Source: Methylobacterium sp. C25
GTDB lineage: Bacteria > Pseudomonadota > Alphaproteobacteria > Rhizobiales > Beijerinckiaceae
DNA length: 64,000 nucleotides
Assembly (NCBI RefSeq): GCF_021352225.1
Contig: NZ_JAAUVI010000004.1
Coordinates: 367,688-431,687, forward strand
Reading direction: 5' to 3'
Below the pieces are notes generated by a model. It was not told where the DNA came from. It searched no databases and saw only the letters and a list, made by a program, of their open reading frames with translations. Position numbers and translations under genes: made by a program. Of this stretch, positions 8,378-17,152 are shown piece after piece. How positions within the stretch are numbered: the first letter of the stretch is position 1; each line of letters opens with the position of its first letter.

Positions 8378-9279
8378 GCGTATGCCCTCTGAAGGCAAGC
8401 AATGTCTGTGTTTTCCGAAAACGCCGGCCATAGTTGAGTTTTTTCAAGCTGACTAATCGGTAAACATGTCTTGGGCATAAGCCCTTTAATGTCTCACGAA
8501 GACATGATGTGTTGAGCTCCGTCGTGCCGACCGCCGACCGGCTCAACCCAGTCGAACATGCTCTGTGCCGACGCAGGCGCTGTGACAAGCTGTTCAAGCT
8601 AAGCGGCGCAAACTGTTCGCAAGACAGCCTTAAAACGGGAACGACGCCGTGGCGGACCTCCTGGGCGAAGAGGGTAGGAAGTAGAGCGTATAGACATCTT
8701 CCGAGCGATGCGTTCCCTCCGCGTTAACGTCCGCAGCTGCTCAACTAGCAGACTTTTGGAATGCCCAACCCGAAGTCTGCTAGTGGCGCGACCAAGACGC
8801 CTAAGCTGATCTGCTGCAAGGTCGGCTTCGAAGAACTCGCAAGAGGTGTTGGGCGACCGATAACCCCCTAAACCCGAACTCTTGGTTTGGGGCCAGAACT
8901 CACCTCGATTCTTGGCGCGATGGTCCTGCTTCTTCCTAAACCTTTCGTGCAAAACGCTGGGGGAGGAGGCGCAAATTGGCCTGCGCACTCGCTGGTCAAC
9001 GACCTACATAAAATTACCCCCCTCCCCCCGGATGGAAGCGGTGATCCGGCGGGGAGTGCGGGCGGTGGCCCTGCCCCTGTAGCCGCTCGACCTACAGGGA
9101 TACACCCCTCACCCTCCGCCATGCATCAGTGAGTGAAGCTCTTGAGCTAGCTCTCTCGGCCGGCCCGCATTCGTGACCCGCCGCCCCAAGAACGGCCGCC
9201 TACCTACCTCGCCGGCGCAATTTCTGCCCCGTCTCGCTGAACCTGTAGCTCTCCTCCAGAGCAGTCTGAGGTCAGCTTC
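8378..9279. other. Gene-free stretch of about 900 bases
   Basis: No supportable coding region, tRNA or insertion sequence was seen. It contains an 11-bp inverted repeat (annotated separately at 8745-8783) and, near 9025-9110, G- and C-rich runs around short repeats. The base composition is lower in G+C around 8400-8520. It separates the ImmA/IrrE cassette from the PGN_0703/DUF2958 pair, and may be a junction left by past insertions. Confidence 0.4.
8745..8783. repeat. 11-bp inverted repeat with 17-base loop
   Basis: CTAGCAGACTT and its exact complement AAGTCTGCTAG flank 17 bases. There is no T-run on either side, so it is not an ordinary intrinsic terminator. It could be an operator, an element end or the scar of an excised mobile element. 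Confidence 0.5.
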
Positions 9280-10593
9280 ATGGACAAACAGCCCTCACCT
9301 AACGACAATCCGGCCGCATCACGCGTCGCTCAGCCTCTCGCACGCGCACCCCTCGTTCCCGAACCACTCTTGCGTCGCCATTCCTGCTGGATCTTCGGCG
9401 ACACCCGCTTCCGCGCCGCCGCCCGCTTCCGCCAGTCGCTCTGGCGTGAAGAGCAAGGTCTGCCCGCTGGCCTTCATCAACCTGACAGTAATAAAGGTCT
9501 TTCGTCCATCACGCTGGGTTCCAAGCTGCAGACAGCTGACGGTGATCGCGGCGTTAATTTCATCAGTCAAGCCGTTCATGCCTCCGTTCGTCACAGCCTA
9601 ATCATGCGGGAGGAAGGCGCGTGCGTGAATTACGAGCGCCTTCATCGAAATCTGCTTTCATCGGAGCCGCTCAACTACAACTTATTTGTGCCGCTCCTCT
9701 TCAACCTCGATCTGGCCACCGCCGTCTTTCGCCAGATTTTGCCGGACTTCGTCCATCAGGTCACCGATATCCGGTTCGAGACGTCGCCAGGCCGTCACGA
9801 AGTACGTTATCTCCGTGATGGCACCGCCTTCGATACTGCTGTCTCCGTCGTCACGCCCGATGGCGAGTCAGCAACCGTGTTCATCGAGGTGAAATACAGC
9901 GAGGGCTGCTCCGGTCCTGCTGCCACTCGCCGCCCCCGCTACGACGAAGTCAGCCGCGAGGTTGCGCTTCATCACAACTCCGATGCACTTGCGCTGCGCA
10001 GCGTTCAGTTCGAACAATTCTGGCGCCTCCACCTACTTGCGCAGCTCGCTGTTCGGACCGGGGTCACACCCCGCGCCCACCTGCTGGTTCTATCGCCTCG
10101 GCTAAATCGCCGCGTCGCCATCGCGACGGCCCTCTACGCTGCCGAACTCGTAGATCCGGTCGGTTCATCACCCGAGACCGTAGGATTCACTTCGCTTTCG
10201 CTCGAGAGCTTCGTTGACGCGCTGGCGCAGGCGGGCGGTGGCGCGGAAGCCAGCTACCTTCGTCACCGATACCTCGATCTCCAGCCTGTCCTCGACCTTG
10301 TCCTGGAAGAGGCTGGTTTAACCGAGCGCGGTCCCTCCCCTGCTGAATCCAGGCAAATTGGAGCACCGACTTTATCGGCTCTGGCTGAGGGCAGCACCCG
10401 AACCTCGAACTCTTCAGTCGAGCCCAGGCGACCAAAGCTAGGATCGACGCTGCTGTCGGCAGCACAAAGTTCGACCGCCACAGCCAACGCAGACGGACCG
10501 AAGCGACCGCGCAAGGCCGGGGTTAGTATCCGGACTCGAACTCAGAAATCAGCCTCACCCTCTCCTGCTCTCGGTGTGCAGGAGGTGCGCTGA
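9280..10593 (+). CDS. PGN_0703-family putative restriction endonuclease
   Basis: A 437-residue protein with the layout of the PGN_0703 putative endonuclease family: an N-terminal RFRQSLWREEQGLPAG segment, then NLLSSEPLNYNLFVPLLFNL, then a PD-(D/E)xK-like core DTAVSVV...ATVFIEVKYSE at about residues 187-211, with D and E-x-K as likely metal and catalytic residues. The C-terminal 90 residues are low complexity, Ser/Thr/Ala-rich and basic, probably disordered. It is coupled to the DUF2958 gene (stop TGA overlaps ATG). No methyltransferase partner is visible, so it is not a classical restriction-modification pair. The first 40 residues are weak; the true start could be downstream. Confidence 0.7.
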   Translation: MDKQPSPNDNPAASRVAQPLARAPLVPEPLLRRHSCWIFGDTRFRAAARFRQSLWREEQGLPAGLHQPDSNKGLSSITLGSKLQTADGDRGVNFISQAVHASVRHSLIMREEGACVNYERLHRNLLSSEPLNYNLFVPLLFNLDLATAVFRQILPDFVHQVTDIRFETSPGRHEVRYLRDGTAFDTAVSVVTPDGESATVFIEVKYSEGCSGPAATRRPRYDEVSREVALHHNSDALALRSVQFEQFWRLHLLAQLAVRTGVTPRAHLLVLSPRLNRRVAIATALYAAELVDPVGSSPETVGFTSLSLESFVDALAQAGGGAEASYLRHRYLDLQPVLDLVLEEAGLTERGPSPAESRQIGAPTLSALAEGSTRTSNSSVEPRRPKLGSTLLSAAQSSTATANADGPKRPRKAGVSIRTRTQKSASPSPALGVQEVR

Positions 10594-10979
10594 TGGCGAA
10601 GCTATTCACCGCCGCTCAATTCCGACGGCTTCTCGCCAACGGCTGCCGTGCAGCCGCGGGCGAGAACCCCGACCCCCTCCCCGTTGTGAAACTTTTCACT
10701 CCGGACGGCGACGCAACTTGGCTCCTGACCGAGATCGACCCCGACGATCACACCCTCGCCTTCGGTCTCTGTGACCTCGGGCTAGGGTGCCCCGAACTCG
10801 GTACTGTCGATCTTGAAGAGATCACCGCTCTCCGCGGCCGTCTCGGCCTGCCGGTCGAGCGCGACCGCCATTTCGGCGCCGATCGACCGCTCTCAGTCTA
10901 TGCTGCAAAAGCGCATGCAGCGGGAAGGCTCTCAACTGCGTCGTCTAAGCGTCGATCTGAAACCGGCGAGACAGCCTGA
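10593..10979 (+). CDS. DUF2958 domain protein
   Basis: A 128-residue protein matching DUF2958: PVVKLFTPDGDATWLLTEID, then FGLCDLGLGCPELGTVDLEE, then GLPVERDRHF near residue 90. The family is common on plasmids and integrative elements, often next to replication, defence or conjugation genes; its biochemical role is not known. It begins on the last base of the upstream PGN_0703-type gene, so the two are almost certainly co-translated. Confidence 0.85.
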   Translation: MAKLFTAAQFRRLLANGCRAAAGENPDPLPVVKLFTPDGDATWLLTEIDPDDHTLAFGLCDLGLGCPELGTVDLEEITALRGRLGLPVERDRHFGADRPLSVYAAKAHAAGRLSTASSKRRSETGETA

Positions 10980-11311
10980 CCCGCGGGGCCTCCGAACACG
11001 CGGCTCAAAAACGACGTGTACGCGCCACCCGGCCACAGGATGAAAAACTCTTTTATCTCCATCACTTGCAGGCATGCTAGGGCTGGAGGCTCCGTTTCTT
11101 CGGCTCAGCGCTCCGTTTTCTCTGGCGTTAGGGAGCCTTCTTCGTCCCGTGGGGCCGCTAAGTCTGACTTTGGCCGAAAGCGGAACGGCGGCTTTTCGGC
11201 TTGAGACCGTGGGTAACGGACGTTCGCTTGGTCCCGCGCAACTAACAAATCGTGCCTTTGTCTGCCCGCCTGGCTTTTTGAAGTCAGTCGCCGGCATCAC
11301 TGTAACGCAGG
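10980..11311. other. Convergent intergenic region
   Basis: About 330 bases between the DUF2958 gene and the minus-strand copper/envelope module, where transcription from both sides converges. I see no gene. It probably marks the boundary between the defence segment and the metal module. No strong T-tailed hairpin was found. Confidence 0.4.
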
Positions 11312-12046
11312 CTACATCCGTTCCTTGATGCCGACGCGGATCAGCCACCAGTTCACGGGGTAGCTCGTCACGAATCCGCAGACCATCGCGATCTGCATCG
11401 CGAACCAGAACTCGACCGAGTCAACCGGCGCCTGCTGCCCGAGGAGGCGGGGAAACAGCACGAACTGCGCCAGCGCCATGAAGCCGTACATGCCGATCTG
11501 CCAGGCAGTGAGCGAGAGCGTGTCGGCCTTCACGGCCGCGATCAGGCCCTGTCCGAACGACAGCCCCCGCATCGGCACGATGGCGAAGTACTGGAACACG
11601 ATGCCGAGCGCGTAGGCGAACAGGAAGTCGAGGACCCAGACGGCAAACATCTTGTCGGCGAACACGCCGCCCCAGCCGAACCACACGGCAACCCCCGGCA
11701 AGAAGAAAGCCAACCACTCGGCGGCGATGTCGCCGAGCATGCAGCCGCTGCCGCAATGAAGCGCGCCCGTCCCGACCATGACCGGGTAGGGCGTGGTGCT
11801 CCCGTGCGGGGAGCCCCGCGCTTTCGACGCCCCGTGATCGTGTGTTTCGCTGGCCGGTGCCCGACCGTAGCGGTAGTAGGCCCAGACCACGGCGATCGTG
11901 CCGAACAGGGCGCAGACCGGCCACACGACGTTCATGACGGCCATATGCTGCGGGCGTGCTCGGACGTCAAAGACCAGCAGCAGCGCGCAGGCGGCGCCGA
12001 GCAGGAGCGCGAAGATCGCGAGCGCGTGGAGCCAGATCGGAGCCAT
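11312..12046 (-). CDS. DUF4396 family membrane protein
   Basis: A 244-residue polytopic membrane protein beginning MAPIWLHALAIFALLLG. It has two N-terminal membrane helices, a His/Lys/Pro-rich loop (SETHDHGASKARGSPHGS), then a domain with GTGALHCGSGCMLGDIAAEW and a C-terminus PVNWWLIRVGIKERM, as in DUF4396 proteins. The conserved HCGSGC-LGD motif could bind a metal; this is inference. A GAGGAGA ribosome site precedes the ATG. It lies 14 bases downstream of the glutaredoxin-MauE gene and is likely co-transcribed. Confidence 0.8.
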   Translation of the reverse strand: MAPIWLHALAIFALLLGAACALLLVFDVRARPQHMAVMNVVWPVCALFGTIAVVWAYYRYGRAPASETHDHGASKARGSPHGSTTPYPVMVGTGALHCGSGCMLGDIAAEWLAFFLPGVAVWFGWGGVFADKMFAVWVLDFLFAYALGIVFQYFAIVPMRGLSFGQGLIAAVKADTLSLTAWQIGMYGFMALAQFVLFPRLLGQQAPVDSVEFWFAMQIAMVCGFVTSYPVNWWLIRVGIKERM

Positions 12047-12060
12047 GCCGAAGTCTCCTC

Positions 12061-12828
12061 TCAGTGCCCCATCGAGCCGGTCGCGACCGCGGCGAGCATC
12101 CACAGCGCCATGCCGACCATCATCAGGTTCTCGGTCAGCGAGACGAATCCGAGCGGGACCTTGCTCGCCCCACCGACGCAGGCGCATTTGATCTCGCGCT
12201 TGTCGATGTAGACCGCCTTGAACACCGACACCGCGCCGACCGTGCCGATGAACAGGGCCACCGGGATCGACAGCCACTTGAGCGCCCCCGCGATCATCAG
12301 CACCCCGGCAAGCGCTTCGAGATAGGGGTACGAGTAGGCGTAGCGCACCCAGCGCTTGGCCATCAGATCGTAGCCCAGGAACATCGAGGAGAAGCTCTCG
12401 ACGTCCTGAAGCTTTAGCAGGGCGAGTGCGCACATGCTGAAGGCGATGAACCACTCGGCCGTGCGTACGGTCAGGATGGTCCCGAAGGCGCCGAAGCTAG
12501 CAGCGAGCGCCATCAGGGCGGTCATCGAGAAGAGGGCGATGACGGGGGTGTAGCTCGTCGCCTCCGCGTCGTTCACGGCCTTGCCGAAACGGCGGCGCAA
12601 ATCGTCGTAACCGCCAACGCGCTCACCGTCGATAAAGGTCTGGGGTGTGCTCTTGACCTTGTGCTCGGCTTTGAAGCGGTCGGTCTGCTCGCGCGTCGTC
12701 AGCCAGTGGTCGTCGACGGCGAAGCCCTCGCGTTCGAGCAGGTCCTTCGCCTTGAGCCCATAAGGGCAGACGTGCTCGTCCATCACCATCCGGTAGAGGG
12801 TTGCCGTGCGGTCGGCGGCGGATGTCAT
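12061..12828 (-). CDS. Glutaredoxin-MauE/DoxX fusion membrane protein
   Basis: A 255-residue two-domain protein. Residues 1-80 form a monothiol-like glutaredoxin (CPYGLKAKDLL, then STPQTFIDGERVGGYDDL). Residues 90-255 form a MauE/DoxX-type domain with four or five membrane helices, including YPYLEALAGVLMI and a paired-cysteine loop KCACVGGAS. MauE-type proteins handle disulfide redox during periplasmic protein maturation, so the fusion probably passes reducing equivalents across the membrane. Next to copper-handling genes it may keep thiols reduced for metal delivery; this is inference. Confidence 0.82.
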   Translation of the reverse strand: MTSAADRTATLYRMVMDEHVCPYGLKAKDLLEREGFAVDDHWLTTREQTDRFKAEHKVKSTPQTFIDGERVGGYDDLRRRFGKAVNDAEATSYTPVIALFSMTALMALAASFGAFGTILTVRTAEWFIAFSMCALALLKLQDVESFSSMFLGYDLMAKRWVRYAYSYPYLEALAGVLMIAGALKWLSIPVALFIGTVGAVSVFKAVYIDKREIKCACVGGASKVPLGFVSLTENLMMVGMALWMLAAVATGSMGH

Positions 12829-12946
12829 GGATGGCTCCTGTTCACTCAGCGAGACGGACCGCGCACCTCGCGGACGGCTTTGGGGGCCGGCGGGTGGCGC
12901 ATCCTCGTCTGGCAGACTCTGCAGGCATCTAACGTCGCGGATGCCG

Positions 12947-12979
12947 CCCCAGACAGATGGGGCTTCCCATCATGGGAAG
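12947..12979. repeat. Two adjacent perfect hairpins upstream of the glutaredoxin-MauE gene
   Basis: CCCCAGACAGATGGGG-type and CTTCCCATCATGGGAAG palindromes lie back to back between the COG4705 gene and the glutaredoxin-MauE gene. Neither has a T-tail. They may slow or process the transcript, or serve as an operator. Confidence 0.45.
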
Positions 12980-13026
12980 GTCAAGAGGCGCGGTCGCCGT
13001 CGTCGGCCGAGAGCCGGCACTGCCGA

Positions 13027-13803
13027 TCAGGAAGTCGCTGCCTCTTGCCCTGGATGACGCCCGGGCCGCTGCGGCAGCAGGACCACCAGGGCGACGATCA
13101 CGGCCGCGAGCACCGTGGAGGCGAGCGGGCGGCTCAGGTTCAGCCCGCCGCTGGCGACAGGCTTGTCGAGAAAATCGCCGACCGTGGCGCCGAGGGGCCG
13201 GGTCAGGATGAAGGCCGCCCAGAACAGCGCCACGCGCGACACCGAGGTCCGATAATAGAGGGCGATGACGAGCGCGAGCGCACCCGCGAAGACGAGAGCG
13301 CCGCCCTCGTAGCCGAGGCTTCCGGAATCGGCGAGCCAGTCGCCGAGCGCGGTGCCGAGCGTCTGCGAGAAAGTGATCGCCCCCCAGTAGAACGCCTCGA
13401 TCCGAGGGGTCGAGACCGTGTCGACCGAGACCGTGCCCTCGCTCGCGTACCAGAGCCCGAGCACGACAGCGAGGCAAGCGAGGAGCAGAGCCGTTCCGCC
13501 GGTATATCCGATGCCGAGCGAGCGGTCGGCGAAGTCGGCCATCGTGGTTCCGAACGTGGTCGAGGCGATGATCGTCGCCCAGTACAGAACCGAATAGAAC
13601 CGCTTCGACAGGATCTGAGCGATGACGAGTCCGATCAGCAACACGGCGAACAAGGCCGTGCCGGCAAGATAGCCCCATTCGAGGGTCATGGTGACGGTGT
13701 CGCCGCCTGTCTCGCCAAGCGTGGTGGCCAGGATCTTGATGACCCAGAACCCGAGCGTGACGGCGGGCACCTTGCTCAAGGCGCGTTTCTGATCGTCGGT
13801 CAT
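13027..13803 (-). CDS. COG4705-family membrane protein (copy 2)
   Basis: About 258 residues with eight or more predicted membrane helices arranged as an internal repeat (TLGETGGDT... TFSQTLGTALGDWLADSG ... RPLGATVGDFLDKP). Each repeat carries a conserved T-x-G-x-x-x-x-D motif inside the membrane, which could bind a cation. It shares most of these motifs with the upstream neighbour at 13835-14608, so the two are tandem paralogues. The ATG at 13803 matches the start of the paralogue (MTDDQKRALSKVPAVTLGFW against MTREEKSALSKVPAITLGFW). Function is uncharacterised; a metal or manganese-linked role has been suggested for the family. Confidence 0.8.
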   Translation of the reverse strand: MTDDQKRALSKVPAVTLGFWVIKILATTLGETGGDTVTMTLEWGYLAGTALFAVLLIGLVIAQILSKRFYSVLYWATIIASTTFGTTMADFADRSLGIGYTGGTALLLACLAVVLGLWYASEGTVSVDTVSTPRIEAFYWGAITFSQTLGTALGDWLADSGSLGYEGGALVFAGALALVIALYYRTSVSRVALFWAAFILTRPLGATVGDFLDKPVASGGLNLSRPLASTVLAAVIVALVVLLPQRPGRHPGQEAATS

Positions 13804-13834
13804 CGGGCCCACCCTTTTGGTTCGAGGAGACGGC

Positions 13835-14608
13835 TCACGCGGCATCGGCCGTCTCCGGATGGCGACCGGCGCGCTGCGGAATCAGCAGGACGGCCGCGAC
13901 CATGACGAGTGCCAGCACCGCCGAGATCGTGACGTCGTTGATGCCCAGGCCGCCAGAAGCGGCCGGCTTGTCGAGCGAGTTCGCGAGAGTGGCGCCGAGC
14001 GGCCGCGTCAGGACGAAGGCCGTCCAGAACAGCAGGGGCCGGGAAACGCGCGTCCGGAGGTGCAGGACGGTGACGACGACGAGCGCAACGAATATGAGAA
14101 GCGCGCTCCCGTTGTAGCCGAGCCCGGTACTGTCGGCCATCCAATCGCCGAGCGCCGTACCGAGCGTCTGGGAGAACATGATGGTCGCCCAGTAGAACCC
14201 CTCGGCCTTGGGCGCGCGTACCGTCTCCACGGCGACAGTCCCGAGCGTGCGATGCCAGAGAACGAGGGTGGCGACGACGAGCGAGAACAGGACGAGCGAG
14301 CCACCGGCGTAGCCGATGCCCAGCGATCGGTCGCAGAAATCGGCCAAGGTCGTCCCGGCAAGCGTGGTCGCAGTGATGACCGCCCAGTAGAGGGTTGGAT
14401 GGAACCGGTCCGACCGGATCTGGGCGACCAGGAGCGCGGCGAGGGCCGCGGCGAAGATCGCGGTGCCGGCGAGATAGCCGAGCCCGAGGGTCAGCGTCAC
14501 AGCGTTGCCGCCGACCTCGCCGAGTGTCGTCGCAAAGATCTTGATCACCCAGAAGCCGAGGGTGATCGCCGGAACCTTGCTGAGGGCCGATTTCTCTTCG
14601 CGGGTCAT
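13835..14608 (-). CDS. COG4705-family membrane protein (copy 1)
   Basis: A 257-residue polytopic membrane protein, paralogous to the next gene downstream. It shows the same repeated signature (TTLGEVGGNA, TLAGTTLADFCDRS, SQTLGTALGDWMAD, RPLGATLANSLDKP). In the last repeat the Asp of the TVGDF motif of copy 2 is replaced (TLANS), so the two copies have diverged at a conserved position. The genes are 31 bases apart and lie in a run with a PepSY protein and a two-component system, so metal or envelope stress control is plausible. Confidence 0.8.
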   Translation of the reverse strand: MTREEKSALSKVPAITLGFWVIKIFATTLGEVGGNAVTLTLGLGYLAGTAIFAAALAALLVAQIRSDRFHPTLYWAVITATTLAGTTLADFCDRSLGIGYAGGSLVLFSLVVATLVLWHRTLGTVAVETVRAPKAEGFYWATIMFSQTLGTALGDWMADSTGLGYNGSALLIFVALVVVTVLHLRTRVSRPLLFWTAFVLTRPLGATLANSLDKPAASGGLGINDVTISAVLALVMVAAVLLIPQRAGRHPETADAA

Positions 14609-14672
14609 CCGAAGTCCTCGCCTTTTTTGGGATCACGCCGACGTCGCGGTCGCCGTGTCGGCTGATGAGCGA

Positions 14673-14987
14673 TCAGTCCGAGTTCGGGCCCTCGGCCTTG
14701 TTCTCGAGTACCGCGCCGGTCGCGGCGTCGACGCCGACTTCCTGCGTCACCGAGCCGTTCCGGATGTCGAAGGAATAGCGAAGCCCGCTTCCGCCGGGCT
14801 CGCGTTCGAGCTCCTGGTCGGTGACCTTTCCAGGATGCGCCTTCAGCGCGATGGCGCGCGCCTCGCTCGGACTGACCTTCGCCTCGCCTGCCAATTCCTG
14901 ACCGGTGAATGCCCAGGCCGTCTGGGTGAATGCGAGGATCAGGGCCCCCGCCGCGAGAGCGGCGCGCCGTCGATACTGGGTGCTCAT
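14673..14987 (-). CDS. Exported PepSY-domain protein
   Basis: A 104-residue secreted protein. It has a signal peptide (RRRAALAAGALILAFTQTAWA) followed by one PepSY-like domain (VSPSEARAIALKAHPGKVTD, YSFDIRNGSVTQEVGVDAAT). PepSY proteins in alphaproteobacteria often sit next to sensor kinases and modulate envelope or metal responses. The ATG at 14987 is preferred because AGGAG lies 8 bases upstream. It follows the sensor kinase gene on the same strand. Confidence 0.8.
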   Translation of the reverse strand: MSTQYRRRAALAAGALILAFTQTAWAFTGQELAGEAKVSPSEARAIALKAHPGKVTDQELEREPGGSGLRYSFDIRNGSVTQEVGVDAATGAVLENKAEGPNSD

Positions 14988-15130
14988 GGAGGTCACTCCT
15001 GCGTGCCACTGCCGTGCAGTGGCGGTTGCCGCGGCAGGCCGCGTTTCCGCGACCGCCGTCGACGAGGAGCCGTAGTCCCTCAGAATGAGCGCAGAATGAG
15101 CGGCCGCGACGCGCTTGGAAGGGAACCGGA

Positions 15131-16429
15131 TCAGGCAGGCAGGACGATACGGGCGCGAACCCCGGAGTCTCCGTCTTGCCGGTTCTCGACGGTCAGCTCA
15201 AGCTCGTTTCTCTCCGCGATGCGGCGTGCGATGGCGAGGCCGAGACCGGAGCCGTCCCCACTCTCGGGCGCCGCCCGAAAGAACCGGTCGAAGATTTGAG
15301 TCTCGGTACCCACGGGGATCCCGCGTCCCGTATCGACGACGTCGATGACGGCCACGCCGTCCGCGCGATGCAGGACGACGTCGACCTGCCCGCCGGCAGG
15401 CGTATAGCGGATCGCATTGTCGATCAGGATGGCGACGAGGACCCTGATCTCCTCCGCGACGCCCTGCACCGAGGCCGGCGCGTCCGCCTTAAAACCGAGA
15501 TCGACGCCCCAGCTCTCGGCCAGAACGACATGCTCTCCGACGCAGTCGAGAAGCAGCGGCTCGATCTCGACCGGACCGAAAACCGGTGCGGGCACTTCGA
15601 GGCGGGCGAGGCGCAGCAGTTGATCGACCAGACTGCTCGCGCGCTTCACGCCGGCCGCGAGAGCGCAGCGGTGCGCAGGCAGATCCGCCTCGATGCCGTC
15701 CGCGAGGTTGTCGACCTGGACCTGCATGGCAGCAAGCGGGGTTCGAAGCGCGTGCGCCGCATCGGCGACGAAGCGCTGCTGGGCCTCGATCATGGCGCGC
15801 AGCCGGACGATCAGCCCGTTCATACCCGCGACGAGCGGCGCGATCTCCACCGGGATCCCGTCGATCGGCAGCGGGGCTGCGGCCGTCGCGCTTCGCTCCG
15901 ACAGGTCCCGCGCGAGCCCGTCGAGGCGGGCGAGGATGCGGTTCATGGCCAAGCCGAGTACGAGCCACGCAAACGGGATGACGAGCAGGACAGGCGTTGC
16001 CGCCCCGATCGCCGCACTTCTCGCGATTTCGCGCCGAACCCGGTCGCGCTGCGCGACCTGGATGGTCCAGACGTCGTTATCCGTCGTGTAGGTCCGCCAC
16101 GCCTCGCCGGAGATGACCGCGTCGGCATAACCCGTTGCGGTCGGACGCGTCGGGGACGTGCCGGGGAGATCGCTTCGGACGAGGACACCGCGCTTCCACG
16201 TCGTGACGGCGATCTGGTCCTCGGGATCCTGGTCGGCGGCCGGGGGAGCGTCCGCATCGGCGAGCCCGCGGCCGGCGTTGAGTGCGACCTGGCGGAGTTG
16301 CCCGTCAAGGAAGTCGGCGGCCTCGCTTCGCGCAAGGGTGTAGGCGGCGAGCATCGCGATCAGCCCGACGAGCCCAAGCAAGGCCGTCATCCAGGCGAGC
16401 GCCGTCCGCCTGAGAGAAACGGCCTTCAC
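15131..16429 (-). CDS. Two-component sensor histidine kinase
   Basis: A 432-residue inner-membrane kinase. It has two membrane helices (about 9-30 and 145-170) around a periplasmic sensor, then a HAMP-like linker, the phospho-acceptor box FVADAAHALRTPLAAMQ, and ATPase motifs N (ILIDNAIRYTP), G1 (DTGRGIP) and G2 (GSGLGLAIARRIAE). It is of the QseC/TctE type. The start is a GTG overlapping the stop of the response regulator (GTGA), so the pair is co-translated. Its position beside a multicopper oxidase and TolC gene suggests sensing of copper or another metal; this is inference. Confidence 0.88.
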   Translation of the reverse strand: MKAVSLRRTALAWMTALLGLVGLIAMLAAYTLARSEAADFLDGQLRQVALNAGRGLADADAPPAADQDPEDQIAVTTWKRGVLVRSDLPGTSPTRPTATGYADAVISGEAWRTYTTDNDVWTIQVAQRDRVRREIARSAAIGAATPVLLVIPFAWLVLGLAMNRILARLDGLARDLSERSATAAAPLPIDGIPVEIAPLVAGMNGLIVRLRAMIEAQQRFVADAAHALRTPLAAMQVQVDNLADGIEADLPAHRCALAAGVKRASSLVDQLLRLARLEVPAPVFGPVEIEPLLLDCVGEHVVLAESWGVDLGFKADAPASVQGVAEEIRVLVAILIDNAIRYTPAGGQVDVVLHRADGVAVIDVVDTGRGIPVGTETQIFDRFFRAAPESGDGSGLGLAIARRIAERNELELTVENRQDGDSGVRARIVLPA

Positions 16430-17085
16430 GGCTTCGGCACCATCCAGCCGGCGCCACGCACGTTGCGGATGACGTCTTTGCCGATTTTGCGCCGAATGGC
16501 GTAGATCAGGGCGTCGACGGCGTTGCTCTCGATTTCCTCGCCCCAGCCGTAGATGCGCTCCTCGATCTGGGCCCGTGACAGGATGCGGCCGGGCCGCTCC
16601 ATCAGACTGTGCATGAGGGCGTATTCCCGCGCCGGCAGCACCGTCGCGACCTGCTCGTGCGAGAGCGTGTGCGTCTCCGTGTCCAGTTCGGTCGGGCCTG
16701 CGATGAGACGGGAGGTCGCGCGTCCGGCCCGACGCCGGAGCACCGCGCGCATCCGTGCGAGAAGCTCCCGCGTCTCGAAGGGTTTGACGAGATAGTCGTC
16801 GGCTCCGAGATCGAGCCCGCTCACGCGGCTGTCCACGCCATCCCGGGCCGTGATGACGAGGATCGGCGTGTCGACGCCTCGGGTCCTGGCGATCCGCAAC
16901 AGTTCGAGTCCGTCGGCCCCCGGCAGGCTGAGATCGAGGAGTACCAGAGCATGCTCTCGCTCGCACAAGGCAGCCTCGGCCTCCGCGCCGTCGCGAACCC
17001 AATCGACCGAGGCGCCGTCCGCAACGAGGGCGCGGGCGAGGCCCTCGCCGATCATCCTGTCGTCCTCGATCAGAAGGACACGCAT
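16426..17085 (-). CDS. OmpR-family response regulator
   Basis: A 219-residue regulator: receiver domain MRVLLIEDDRMIGEGLARAL with acidic pocket and phospho-acceptor Asp in VLLDLSLPGADG, conserved Lys in DDYLVKPF, and a C-terminal winged helix (REYALMHSLMERPGRILSRA, IRNVRGAGWMVPKP). The start at 17085 gives the canonical N-terminus; an in-frame upstream ATG would add 11 unconserved residues. It is paired with the downstream kinase and probably controls the copper module (MCO, TolC, lipoprotein) and possibly the PepSY gene. Confidence 0.9.
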   Translation of the reverse strand: MRVLLIEDDRMIGEGLARALVADGASVDWVRDGAEAEAALCEREHALVLLDLSLPGADGLELLRIARTRGVDTPILVITARDGVDSRVSGLDLGADDYLVKPFETRELLARMRAVLRRRAGRATSRLIAGPTELDTETHTLSHEQVATVLPAREYALMHSLMERPGRILSRAQIEERIYGWGEEIESNAVDALIYAIRRKIGKDVIRNVRGAGWMVPKP

Positions 17086-17152
17086 GGGTTCCGCTGTCCC
17101 GGATCGCGCCGCCCTCATCAGGCGGCAATCGCCATGAATCGCTTCATCAACC

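Noticed and set aside
15131..17128. A 665-residue reading over the kinase and regulator genes
   Set aside because: Its first 230 residues are the out-of-frame shadow of the response regulator; only the kinase part from the GTG at 16429 is real.
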